Part shown: positions 11,438-23,457 of the stretch, piece after piece
How positions within the stretch are numbered: the stretch's first letter is position 1
How the letters are laid out: each line of letters begins with the position of its first letter
Translations under genes and position numbers: made by a program
The notes under the pieces: model-generated
The model's input: the letters and a program-made list of their open reading frames with translations, nothing else
The model's database searches: none
Told to the model about the DNA's origin: nothing
NCBI GenBank assembly: GCA_002224055.1
Contig: AZLU01000165.1
Span: forward strand, 29,180-93,179
Direction: 5' to 3'
Source: Pezizomycotina sp. ARF18
Lineage: Eukaryota; Ascomycota
DNA: 64,000 nt

Positions 11438-14400
11438 ATGGAGTCTGACTGGAGAGAGGTAAGGTCAAAGAGAAATCTGTTTGTCTCCTTCTATCTTTAG
11501 AGCTCTCTCTTTCGTTTGTCGGCTATTGACCGTTTTGAGCAGGTTTCCAGGATCAGTCTGCCGCCAGCTGTCCTTCACAACCCTCCGAGCCCCGCTACAG
11601 CGTTATCTTTCGACATCAACCAGGAGCTACTTTGGGTTGGAAACGAATTTGTGAGGATAAACAACATCTCCAAGCTTCGAAGCGGGAATAAAGGGGTTTG
11701 GAAGGAACGAAGAAATCACTGAACGTCCGGGTTTAAAAACGGCACAAAAAAATATAGGGTCGAGTAACGTCATTCTACGGGCCGGAATTGCAAAAATACA
11801 CGAGCTATAAGGCACACGAAGAGGGATATGTTCGTTCCTTCCTATTCAATGACCGCGGGGTTATCAGCCTGGGCCCGAAGAGCGTACACCTGAGCGCACG
11901 GCGTGGATTAGCGAAATGGCATCTGTCGTACGTATTACGACCTGAGCGAAACTTCACAGGGATTTTTACAGAGACTCATCACTTCAACCTCGATAGGGAT
12001 GTCGAAAAGTTCTACGATTTGAGATGCATGAGCTATACGTCGGGGGCATGTCCGAAATTCTCGTTGCGGGAATACAGAGAAAGATGTTCACGGTCAACGT
12101 CGACAGAGGGGCAGTTATCTCCGAGGTAGATCGCCGACAATAACCGCCGCGCAGAAATTAGCTTTGACTGGTCTGATACCTGCTTCCGTAGTTCCCAACT
12201 GATGATGATTATATTGTGATGCGCACGGGAGGCGCGTAATCTGCTGCGGCACGACGCAAGGAGTTGTCATTTTCTGGATCCAAATTCGTTCAAGGTCATC
12301 AAATCGATCAAAGCACATTGCCGCGACGATAGCAGACATTGATGCCCAGAATAATGTGCTTCTGACATGCGGCTACTCTCCTCGGTACGAATCCGGATCT
12401 ATTATATAACGAATAGAAACTCGAGAGAAACTGACGCGCGAATATAAGAGCGAGTGCCTTTATCTTGGATCTCTTTAGTGAACGTTTACGATCTAGCATA
12501 TCGACCGTTACCGCCGATCCCTTTCGCTGGTGCTGCTTCTGCCGCATGCATCCGAAAATGTCTACGACCGGAATAGTTGCCTCGCAGACGGGCCAATTTC
12601 ACGTTTACGGGAATTGCTAATCCGACGTGGTTAATTTGCGACAAGCAAGCGTACGTCATATCTATCCGCTCTCGAGCTTGGCCGTCTGGGATTTCCCCGC
12701 TGGTGCTGCGTTCTGCCGCATGCATCCGAAAATGTCTACGACCGGAATAGTTGCCTCGCAGACGGGCCAATTTCACGTTACGGACATTGCTAATCCGCAC
12801 GTGGTTAATTTGCGACAAGCAAGCGTTACGTCATATCTATCCGCTCTCGAGCTTGCGCCGTCTGGGATGCGCTGGCGATCTGCGAAGCGATGGCACGCTA
12901 CAGTTGTGGGGAAGCCCCGATAAGATGAGATTTACGGAATTCAATAATCCCGTAGAGTGGCCAACCGTGCCAAGGCCGAACCCGGTCATCGATATATCCA
13001 CCGACAACACGCCTTTCAACTCTGTTGGGATGCCATACTATAGGGAGCAGCTGCTATCAGCATGGCCATCCACGATGGCATTCGAAGCCGGGAAACCGCC
13101 CGTAAAGATTGACCCTGATATTCTTGGCAAGATGAAAATGCTCGACTACGTCGGGTACGCCCCGAACCCGAGGAGAACGCGCCGGTATCAGGTGGAGACA
13201 GTGAAACCGGTAGAAAAGAGCAACAATATTCAAGCACCAAAATTTCGCAGCGAGAAAGCGAAGGCGGGAGGGGATGATTTGGAAGCTCCCTCGCCATGGA
13301 CGACTGATCATGGTGGCCTAAGACCTTTCGACGTTCCGGCGATGTATCAAAAGGTGGAGATTAAGTACAGCAGATTTGGTATCGAAGACTTTGATTTCGA
13401 GTAAGTCCCCTAGAGATTCCCCTATAGCCTACCCATACTGAATTTACCAGATTTTACAACAAGACAGATTATTCTGGACTGGAAACACATATTACAAACT
13501 CTTACTCGAATGCATTGTTACAATTGTACAAATTCACGCCTATAGTGCGTAATCTCGCGCTACAGCATACGGCAACAGCTTGTTTGCAGGATACATGCTT
13601 ACTTTGCGAGTTGGGTTTTTTGTTTGACATGCTTGATAAAGCCAACGGGCAGAACTGCCAGGCGACAAACTTTTTAAAGACGTTTAGTTCGATCCACCAA
13701 GGTGAGATTTCGACGTCAGTACTTTCCTTTAGCAAGCTTCGGAGTACTAATGAACCCCTGCGCGTGTAGCTGCCGCACTCGGATTATTTGAGGATGGCAC
13801 GTCCAGAGGTACCCAAACATTGAGCGGGATGATTCAATCGTTCAACAGATTCCTGCTGGAACGGATATCGGCGGACCATAAATCACTACCTGGAAGTTCT
13901 CAGGACTTAGAAAATGCACGCCACCCCTTCCTCCGCACCCGGGGAATTATCGTGTTGTGAAGTTGCTTACCAAAATACAGGCTCTCGTCACTAGTTCGAT
14001 GACAAATATTCGATGCGTTTGCGGCAATGAGACTGTGAGGCCAAGTAACAGCCTGGTCAATGAACTCTCCTATCCGAAAGGTAAACCTTTCGCAAATTTT
14101 AGCGCTGTACTCAAACACAGCTTTGATCGTGACGGGCAGACGCGCGGCTGGTGCGATAAATGCCGCCGTTATCAGAACTTGGTAACGAGGAGATCGGTTC
14201 AACGGCCACCGAACATTATGATGCTGAACGCTGCGGCGAGCTCCCCGGAGGCGAAGGACTATTGGGGAGAGCAGGATTTCCTTCCGGCTGAGCTAGCAAT
14301 TTTGATACAGGATGGCCAATTCTTCTGCTACCAGGGCAGTGACATTCAGACGCTCCTCGACCGGGGCTTGGATGTGACGGTGTACGAGCTTGTGGACTCG

Positions 14401-15694
14401 TGGCGGATATACAAGGGAAGATGGGGAGGAAACCATCTAGTTTCTCTCGTTGATGGTAAGAAATAGCTTTAGACCTTACGTTTACTGTTTTACTCTCCAG
14501 TGCTAACTACAACTAGTTTCGAAATCTTCTGGGGGTCCCCAGCAGGACGGCATGGATTGGCATCTCTTCAACGATTTCTTAGTTAGAACAGTTTCACGAG
14601 AAGATGCGATGAATTTCGCACCGTTGTGGAAACTACCAGCCGTCTTATGTTACCAGACAAAATCTCCTAGGAACGTCATTGATAATTCCTGGAAAGAGCA
14701 CCTGGACACAAGCCTCTTGTTCAAGGACCTAGCTAGCACACCTGGCGATAAGTACAAGCTCTTAACGCAGGACGAAACTCCCGGGCCGGGTACCATCGTT
14801 GCTATCGATGCGGAATTCGTCGCATTGCAGATGGAAGAGATGGAAGTTAAAGCCGACGGCACAAGGGAAACTATCCGGCCGAGTCGCTTAAGCTTGGCTA
14901 GGGTGTCCGTCCTTCGTGGATCAGGACCAGACGATAGCGTTCCGTTTATCGATGATTATATAGTCACTCACGAGCCTGTCGTCGACTACCTCACGGCATT
15001 CTCTGGTATTGAGCCAGGAGATCTCGATATACACGTTTCTAAACGGCCGCTCGTGCCGCTGAAGGTCGCCTACAAAAAGCTCTGGTTGTTGCTTAATCTT
15101 GGCTGCGTATTCGTTGGTCACGGCCTACTAAAGGACTTTCGAACGATAAGTACGTCATGGATTTTCTTTTTTTTCTCACTATATTGAACTTTACTAAACT
15201 ACTCCTCTCCAGACATCCACGTCCCCAAAAGCAAGTCATCGACACCGTCGACATTTTCTTCTCAAATCCCGCCAACGGAAGCTATCGCTGCGATTTTTAG
15301 CATGGTTTCTACTCGAGGAGACCATCCAGACGGGCAACCACGACTCCATCGAGGATGCGAATACGGCCTTACTTCTGTACCGCAAGTACCTTGAGTTCAA
15401 GGACGCGGGCATCTTCGAGACTATGCTCCACAAGATCTATACGGAAGGGAAGCTTACTAACTTTAAGCCGCCGGGGGAGAATGAAGCTAATATTGGTGGA
15501 GTCGGTGGTTCGGGTGGGTTTCTTGCGGGGAATAGCAGTAGCGGTGGAGGAGGAGGGCCACTAGCAGGAGCAGCGCGTCGTCGCAGCAGGCGAGGACCAT
15601 GACGCCGCCGGTTTTGAAGGATGGTAGTGGACAGGGCACCGTGTTTGGGAACCAGATCAGCTCGCCGGTGCCGAGGAAGAGGCAGTGGCCATGA
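11438..15694 (+). CDS. pan2: PAN2, catalytic subunit of the PAN2-PAN3 poly(A) deadenylase (frame-broken)
   Basis: PAN2 is the 3'-5' exonuclease that starts shortening mRNA poly(A) tails in the cytoplasm, with PAN3 as adaptor. Exon 1 is MESDWRE. Good introns are at 11459-11542, 11651-11757, 13401-13450, 13702-13769, 14456-14500 and 15150-15212. The N-terminal WD40 part has [38 protein letters not shown] and [10 protein letters not shown] linker follows ([29 protein letters not shown]). The pseudo-UCH domain has [39 protein letters not shown] and the zinc-type [22 protein letters not shown]. The DEDD exonuclease has [20 protein letters not shown] and [20 protein letters not shown]. It ends in a Gly-rich tail, RKRQWP*. 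Many single-base shifts and a 170-bp duplication (12523-12867) interrupt it. Confidence 0.93.
12523..12867 (+). repeat. Imperfect tandem copy of PAN2 coding sequence
   Basis: Positions 12523-12691 and 12692-12867 are the same PAN2 segment twice, about 170 bp each. The second copy reads in frame ([37 protein letters not shown]). The first differs mainly by single-base gains and losses: GCTTCT for GCGTTCT, CGTTTACGGGAAT for CGTTACGGACAT, CCGACG for CCGCACG, GCGTACG for GCGTTACG. No PAN2 family member has this segment twice. The pattern fits a noisy read end left unmerged in the assembly better than a real duplication. Confidence 0.85.
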
Positions 15695-16967
15695 CCAGTG
15701 TCTGAAAAAGAAAAACAGGAGAAACAAAAAATTACTCAGATGTATAATTAAATAGCGCTGATTGAGTATTGATATCAAAGATAGGACGTCTGTTAGACGG
15801 CAATTAAACAATTGTTTTTGTTTTCGTCTTTTCTTATGATGAGACTATTGCGACAAGGGTGTTCGGCAAGCGCGATATACGCAATTTCGGCCCCGCGCTT
15901 TCGCTTACACGTGTTTCACCAACGCTTTATTATTATTATTAAACCGTTACCCCGCGTTTTGTACCAGAATCTCCGGGAATCCCCGAAGCCGTGAAAAAAA
16001 AAAAATAAAATAAAATAAAGCTTTCAAAGAACGACTCGGATCGTAAGAATGTTAACAATTGATGGAATTTGAGTCTTTTAATATTCAAATCACGATTTAA
16101 TATAATAATAGACGCCATATATACATATATATACATATCCCTTGTATAATCCATTTTCTCTTCTGGGATGGTGGGATATCGGCAATGGGAGGTGGAGGTA
16201 TACTAGGTCTCAGAAGGACGTGGAACCATTCGTCCACTTTTTTTTTATTAATGACTCTTTTGGAATGCAAGAATTGTGTGTGCCGAGGCCGTTTCGCCAT
16301 GGGAAAAGACCGGGAATCCAAAGCAACCCCCAACCCCTTGCGAGAGGATACTTGCCCCTAATTGGCCGTGACTGTATGTATATATTCTTATGTACTAGAA
16401 GTAGGTACACGTAGTTCGATGGGCGATGGCACCACGAGTAAGGACGAGGATATGGGGTCAAAGCTGGGGTGCAGTTGATCCTCGAAAGTGGGGCAGGTGT
16501 AAGACCACTCACTACCAAGGAGCACTTACTATACGCATAGGGGCAATAGAGTGTGATTTTATAATAATAAGGAGGAAGGGAAGATGTCCTAGTCTGTCAT
16601 TTTAGGCAGTCACGGTCCCTGTAGTCATTGATTTCCCCCCACGTAAGTATGAACTGAATTGATTTGTTGACGTGCTTATAAAAAAAAAAAAAAAAAAAAA
16701 AAAAGTCTGAAGCTATAAATATTATTATTATTATAAGTAGTCGCGATAACCCCCGCATTTCCTGAACTCTCCTTTTTCTACTTCTTCGCCACAATCGTGA
16801 GAAATTGCCAATTACTCTTTCTTTCTTTCTTTCTTTCTTTTTCTTTCTTTCTTTTCTTATTCCGTGATCACAATATATATATATATATATATAATCTTCC
16901 TCCATTTCTATTTTCTGAAAACTATTCCCTTTTCTTTCCTCTTTTAATCCTCCTCACATCATACACA
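15695..16967. other. Spacer with microsatellites upstream of the next gene
   Basis: No coding region is seen. It holds an A-run at about 16680-16703, a (CTTT)n tract at about 16816-16856 and a (TA)n tract at 16873-16892. The last two lie within 160 bp of the following start codon and so sit in its promoter or 5' leader. Confidence 0.5.
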
Positions 16968-18326
16968 ATGGCGGACTCGTCAGCAATAGCAGAAGGCCAC
17001 GCCGAGGCTCCCGGAGAGAAGAAGGACCGGAGGCAAAGCTCGGGCAGCAATGCCACGACGCTGGACGCGCTCGGTAAGCATTTTCTTGCCTGATTGCATT
17101 TTTGATTTAAAGCTTCATTGTTCTCATGTTGGTTTACCTTGAATATGTATTTGCGTTTTACATGTCAACCTTCATGTCTCTTTGATGTGGTTTGTTGCCT
17201 CTTTTTTTTTCTACTCTCCTTCTGGTATCACCTATGAAGCCTTAGTAGCTCTGAAGCCAGCTGGAAGACAATTTCGTAGTTTGATCTCATTAATACGGAA
17301 ACGGAAGAATGTCCGCACTTCGCCAACGCTACTATGGTGCGTAGGGAGCGTTGTGGAGGTGAATGTCGTCTCTTGAGAAGTGGAAGCTTGTAATTACTTT
17401 ACAACGTGTTCAACCTATATCAAATCTCCATTCTACATGTCATTTCTTGCTTTGAAAGCACTTCAGGTCTCACCTTTTTGTCTTTACTGACCATATTTCC
17501 CCCTATTTCGATTAGAGGCGAGGGCAAGGAACCACAAATCTCTAAGGATCACGCGAAGCTAAATTGGTGAGTTTCCCCGAGGGGAAAGGCCGTCTGGAAT
17601 TTATTCCTTTCATTTTCTCCCTAGTAAAATACTACCCCAAGCTAGAATATATACATGAAAGAAAACGGTCTTGTTCGAGGAAGATGCCATCGAGGTTCGC
17701 CTCGGCTATGTTAAAACAGATAGCTTAGCTTGGTGCAACGTTCTCTTCTTACGAGGATTGAACTCGGAAAACGACTTAACGAAAGAAAGTGCAGATAGAA
17801 ACATAGAAAAAATAAAATAAAATAAATAAAAGTAAAATAAAAGGGAGTCTGATTGGAGTATTTCTTTTCTGTAGGAAAATCAACACTTCCCCTACTGCGG
17901 ACTCCATCGGCGTAACTAAGGACCTGCTGGCGAAGCAGCTCTTTACTCCCTCGCTGAAAAAGGCAGATTGTGTCATTCCTCCAGGAGTCACAATCACCGC
18001 AAGGAACCTGAAAGGTGTCACCATCAAGGATCTGCTGGACGCTATTTACAAGCATTATAAGAAGAGGGTTAGCCGATTTTTTTTTTTTTTTCTCTTTCTC
18101 ATTTCTCCTTTATATCACCCACAGGGCCTGTTGGCCTTTTGAGAAATCTTAAAGAATCAAGTAGTCTGACGTGCTCCATTTTTAACTGTTCTCATAGAAA
18201 GATGATGAGCTGGACCTGCCAGTTTTCAGCCACATCTACTACGACCCCGAGGAGAAGGGCCACTTCGGCGTCGTCCTAGTGAAGGAAGGCCAGGTCTCAA
18301 AGAAGAAGGGAAAGGGAGGCGACTAA
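16968..18326 (+). CDS. Small conserved-looking protein, four exons, intact frame
   Basis: Exons 16968-17073, 17518-17566, 17875-18067 and 18198-18326 join in phase to a protein of about 158 residues. Donors are GTAAGC, GTGAGT and GTTAGC; acceptors are TTAGAG, TGTAG and CATAG. The N-terminus is polar (MADSSAIAEGHAEAPGEKK). The core reads KLNWKINTSPTADSIGVTKD, then CVIPPGVTITARNLKGVTIK, DLLDAIYKHYKKR and LPVFSHIYYDPEEKGHFGVV. The tail is basic (KKKGKGGD). The core (a Pro-Gly turn, then T[IV]KDLLDAIY) loosely recalls fungal DUF6699 proteins; that is a guess. It is the only multi-exon gene here with no frame break. It is convergent with RAD4, 576 bp away. Confidence 0.75.
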
Positions 18327-18902
18327 ATGGAAATTCAACTGTCCTTGGGAAGGAAAAAGCCAATCAGGAACTTCCGGTACGGACATATTTGCATACAAAT
18401 TCTTTTTCATATCTCTTTAAAAGAGAATCCTACGGTCTCAGTGGGGCGACAATCTCTCTTCTTTGTAAATTTGGAAATGATATAACAGAGGGATCGTTTA
18501 TTGCTCTTCCTGGTTTATATTTTTATATAAATTCAAGGTTCGCTCCTCAGAGCGACATATGCATCAAACCATCAAAAACTGAAGAACGCCTGCTGGTTCA
18601 CACGTCTAGATATTGCATTTCTTAGGATCTTTATAACGAACGTGAAAAGGTTGAAGCACCCTAGACTTATAAGCTCTGTCTATTATACATTGCAAAAGAA
18701 TATTATGAAGGGGTATAGTTCGAATATCTCGTAATGACAATGCAAAGTCTAATAAACTCAGGGATTAAATGCGCGTCCCGTAGCTAAGATCTCTCAGTAC
18801 AACTGAGAGAGAGATACATGATAGGGCCCTTTAAGAGAATTATTAACTACTATAGATGTTGTAGGTACGCAAGTCCGATTGACGTCTCACTTTTGCCAAT
18901 CA
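18327..18902. other. Convergent 3' spacer
   Basis: AT-rich sequence between two convergent genes. No gene is seen; it should hold both 3' ends. Confidence 0.45.
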
Positions 18903-21900
18903 CTAGTCATCAAACTCGACACCGTCATCCTCGTCATACTCGAAGTCGTCCTCACCGATCTCTTCATCTTCTTCGTGCTGCGGGACTAGGGGTTCATCGT
19001 CTTCTTTATCTGCAGAAGGAGGCTCGTGATCTCCGATATCTTCGTCGTCCACAACCATGGATGTATTGACATCCTCAGCGTGGTCTTTTGCTTTAGTTGT
19101 AGATTCGTCGTCTTCAGGAATGAACCCTCCACCGCCGCCATTATCTCCTGCGCTTCCCCCGGGAATGAAGCCTCCACCTCCATTATCTTCCGTACCTTCC
19201 TCAGGTATAAATCCGCCGCCACCGCCGTCATCCTCAGATATAAAACCGCCGCCTGAAAATGCAGCGTTGTCATCATCTTTTAGAAATCCGCCCGCTTCTT
19301 CATTCATTTGGTGGCCTTCATCATCGTCAGCGAGGAAAAATCCACCGCAGCCTCCAGTCTGCGCAACCTCATAACGTTCACGCATAAAGCCGCCACCGCC
19401 AGTTTCCATAACAGCATCTTCACCATCTCGCAGGAAGCCACCTTCCTCCTTCTCCTCTTCTTCTTCCTCATCATCTTCTCCATAATCGTCAAGAGCTTTC
19501 ACCTTCCCTTTACCCCCTTCGACGGGGCCGTACTCGTCTAACCGCTCCACGATCCTCAACCCGATCAAAAACTTCCTCCAGAGCTTCAGCATCTCGACCT
19601 GCTTTTTGAACCGTTCTACTTCGGCTATTTCGGCTTCCATCTCCGCCACGAGCGACTCGACTTTCGCGACGTTTTCCTCTGCTACTACTATGCCCCTGAT
19701 GATCGCCGTGGCGGTACGTCCCTTGTGATCGAAGCCCACGACGGCGTCGGCGTAGTCGACATCTAAAGTCTTTGCAGCTTTAGCTAGGAGCTTATTACTA
19801 CTGCTACTGTTGCGGGTCATGTGGACGGCTCCGCTGGGTACCATCGACGGGACGAAGATGTCAATGTTTCCAAAGTCGTTCTTCGTATAAGGCCGAACAT
19901 GACAGCAGGAGGTTCGTAGACCGCCGTCTGGTGCTCCGCGTACATCCCCTGGTTGGTCTCCCGCCACTATCGTCTTCGTCCCCATCATCACCAAAACTTT
20001 TCCTCCGCAAACGGCTCGGTTTCTTGACTTGAATCTTCAAAGGTTGCTCGCCTATCTTTATCTCCCGCCGAGCATGTACCACTGCCTCGCGGTCTTTACG
20101 ATCTTGACGTCGTCACGCCGGTAGACCGGTATAGGTTTATTTCGGCTCCTTTTTTACCTCTACCGGGAGGCATACTCGCGACCTGCCGCTTCGGGTGTAT
20201 GACTTCGTTCCTCCTGCACAGCTGCTCGAGCGCGAAAAGAGGGTGATTCTTGAAAGCCTGTACATTATTCGGAACACCCTCCGCCAGATCCCTCTGCGAC
20301 CAGACACGCTTCTTCGATCTGATCTCTGTCGAGCGTATAACCTCTCCGAAACGGTTTTAGCGCTTTTACCCACCACTTTGCGCCGCCGGCCGTGTTTTCG
20401 ACGCGGATGAGGCGCGTACGGCCGTTGAAGGATTTAACGTAGCGCCGTGTTACGTCTTTTGCTTGACCTTCGGACTCGAAGGCTACGACGTATGCCATTT
20501 CGATCTCGTGGGATTCGGACATCGGGCTCTAGTGAGAGAGGCTTTTTTACGGATCTAGTTACTAATGGATCGACCGTTACCCATTCCTGTGCATGTTGGT
20601 CGAAGACTTCGACCCAATACACGGGTAGATGGGGTCGTTCATTGTTGGGAGAACTTGAGGTTTCTTGATCGTTACCAACGGTAGATGATGAAAAATCAGC
20701 GGGTTAGGTCCAGGACCGCCGTAGTTAGAGTTCACCTCTCCTACGGATCTACCGCCACTTTTTGTTATACCTTGGCTTATCTTTCGCCTCTCAGTTACGG
20801 TTTCGCCGGGCTTCACGGCAGGCTTGTTGGCTTCCGTAGATTCTTTTCTTCCGGATTTCTGAAAAGTATAGCTGAGCACTTGTAAATTCGCCACAAGCCG
20901 GGTCGCGAGCCCTAAACCCCGGAGCATAGCGCAGAACAGCTGGGCGCCGAGGTCGCGTGATCCTTCCATGTTCACCGCAGCGGCACGGAATTCGTCCAGC
21001 GATATCGCATCGTCTCCGTACGACGGGTATTCCGCAGACGCCTTATCACCATTACCATCGCCGCCTTCCTCGTCCCGCCATAGCGGTTTCCGCAGACCTG
21101 GTCGCATCACTTTAAACTTCCTCCTAAAGTCAAAAATAGCATTCCCCAGCGCCGCCCGTAGCTTCGCAGAGGAATCGTACGCGGTCTCTCTTCCGTAAGC
21201 CCCTTTACGGTGCTCCTGTCCATCGCTTTGCGCACTGATTTCTGCGCGGCGACGTCGTTGCAGTAATTCGAGCGGATATTCGTGTGCGCGAGCATGCAGA
21301 GCACGTGCATCTTGTGGATCTCCAGGCGGACTTTACGCTCGAGGGGCGTCGGAGGTTTCTGCGAGTGCCGGGCCGGCGGCGGTTCGATTTGTTGCGCTCG
21401 GCAATGTGCTTTGAGACGTCGACCGTGAGGTTGCTGGGTTGCTTTTTCAGAGACGGTGCGATTGTTGGTGCGGCTGTTTGTGAAGAACAATTGTTAGAAT
21501 AAAAAAAATCATGTCATTAATAGAAGCATAAAACTCTTACGAGGCTTGTTTAAATCAATATTCTCCCAATCCACATCGCTATCGTCGTCATCATCGTCGA
21601 GCTCATCCTCGGATTCGTACTCCGAGTCATCATCCATGACAGCTTCTCCTTCGTCGTCGTCGTCGCCGCTATCGTCAACGCCAGTCATATCATCATCAAC
21701 ATTTTCAGGCTCTTTAGTCTTTGAAGGTGACGTTTCGAAGGTGAACCGTTCTGGCGCATTGCCAAGATGACCGTCGTAGTCGTCTACCCTCCGTCTCTTC
21801 CTTGTCGAATCCGGCGAAGCAGAAGAAGCAATCGGAATTTCCACAGAGATAGATTTTCGAGCCGGTGTTGTTTTCGCTACTCCAGCCTCCTTCAGCGAAT

Positions 21901-22177
21901 CCGTTGTGGCCGCCGATACTGTACTCGACCTCGTTGCAGCCGTAGCCGTAGCATTCTTCCTGACCGAGCGCCAGCGCCAGGTCTTTTTCTAGGTCTTGCC
22001 GTTTCTGCCGTAGTAGTATCCTTCGAGAATAACGTAGGGTCGGCGTCGTAAGTATCCGCGAGCATATCCTGGTATTCGTCCATTATAGACTCCTCTTCTT
22101 TTCCTTTTCCGCCGTGTGTTGCGTCCTCCGGCTGCACTACTCGAGGGCCCAGGACGAGACGAGCCGGTTCTCGCCAT
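18903..22177 (-). CDS. rad4: RAD4/XPC-like DNA damage recognition protein (frame-broken)
   Basis: Rad4, with Rad23, detects helix-distorting DNA lesions and starts nucleotide-excision repair in the nucleus. The ATG at 22175-22177 gives MARTGSSRPGPSS. An acidic N-terminal region has SDVDWENIDLNKPR, followed by an intron (21474-21540, GTAAGA..AACAG). The transglutaminase-like core shows KVRLEIHKMHVLCMLAHTNI, SRDLGAQLFCAMLRGLGLAT and MYWVEVFDQHAQEWVTVDPL. The beta-hairpin domain 3 end reads DFGNIDIFVPSMVPSGAVHM and DYADAVVGFDHKGRTATAII. After the core comes a tail of about 190 acidic residues with eight or more GGGFI(P/S)E-type repeats, ending at 18903. Single-base shifts break the N-terminal half; the last 363 codons are open. 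Confidence 0.9.
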
Positions 22178-23457
22178 GATGTATGAAATTACTCGGAGTT
22201 GAAAAAGGGTATTCACCACGGTGGTCGTTCGAGGTGTTAGGTGGAGTGTGAAAAAGAAAAGAGAGAAGACGGAGAGGAGGAACGGAAAAGTGGCCTGTGG
22301 GAATTGGAAGGATTGAATTGCAAGTTTGAGTTCAACGAATTTTAGGCTGAGTCGCGTCGCCACATCACCTGACCATCTCAAAATAGGAAACTGATTAAAT
22401 TCAGTTAGAGCAAAGCGCACGCAGCGAGCGTGCAGCGGTAAAAGAAAGAGCATCTCAACGCCAATCTCGAAGCGGAATTCAATCTTATAATAGTCACGAA
22501 GATGCTTACTTATTTATTCACATTTCTACTCATTACTGAAGCCTTTTTTTTTTTTTTTTTTTTTTGCTATTAATGAACTTGGTTATCTGTTCTTTGAGAT
22601 ATTTTGAGTCCAAGTTCACTGCTGAACCCTATTTTTTATTAATTTTTTTTTTTCGTTCCCTTTCTTCGTACATATACATTAATAATAGTTCGAGAAGCAA
22701 TAAAAAGCCAAAGGGAGAAGTTTACAAGTGGAAACTTGTTCAGGAATCGCTCGCAGAAGGAACAAACGAAACAAAAGAGGCAAAATGATAAAAAGCAATG
22801 GTACTCTTTTTTGAAGAATAATGATAGGAAAGAAAAGCAAGTTACGAAAAAATTTATAGATTACTACTATACCGCACAAAAAGCCCAAAAGCAAAAATTT
22901 AATGACTTAAATATTTATAGAAGAAGAGAAGAAGAAAATGCTGACTGAAGCCTGTACTTTAACACCAGTTTTGAGTGCTCCCGAAGCAGCGGGATTGAGA
23001 AAAGAGAAGAGGAACAAGACAAAGGGAAAGGAGACAAAAGAAAGGCGGATGACCAAGTCTGAAAAGGAAAGGAAAGGAAAATGAAAATCTGTATTCTAGT
23101 CTCATCGCTAGTTAAAAACACGCAGGAGACTTCGATAGCTAGAAGGATAAAATAGGAAAGAAAAAAAAGACGAAACAGCAAAGCAGTACTGGAAAGCCTG
23201 AGTGAAGAGAGAAAGAAAGCCCTGGTATATGTACTTTAAAAGACGCAGCCCGCACAAAAATCAAAAAAAAAAATGAGAGGGAAATGGTATAATACTGAAA
23301 AAAAAAAAAAAAAACAAAGATTCAAAACGTCAAGTTGGTTTTCTTCTTGTGTGAATTGGCTGGAGCAATTCGTATGCATAGAGGTGGAAGGTGGATGAAA
23401 AGTGAAGCTTGCGTAAGGGTTGTTTGCTCATTGGCGGCTTGTGATGTCGTAATAAGA
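22178..23457. other. Spacer between RAD4 start and ATG13 end
   Basis: About 1.3 kb holding the RAD4 upstream region and the ATG13 3' flank. It has a T-run at about 22544-22565 and A-rich purine tracts (22760-23320). An open frame at 23322-23540 overlaps the ATG13 end but has no family signature, so no gene is called. Confidence 0.5.
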
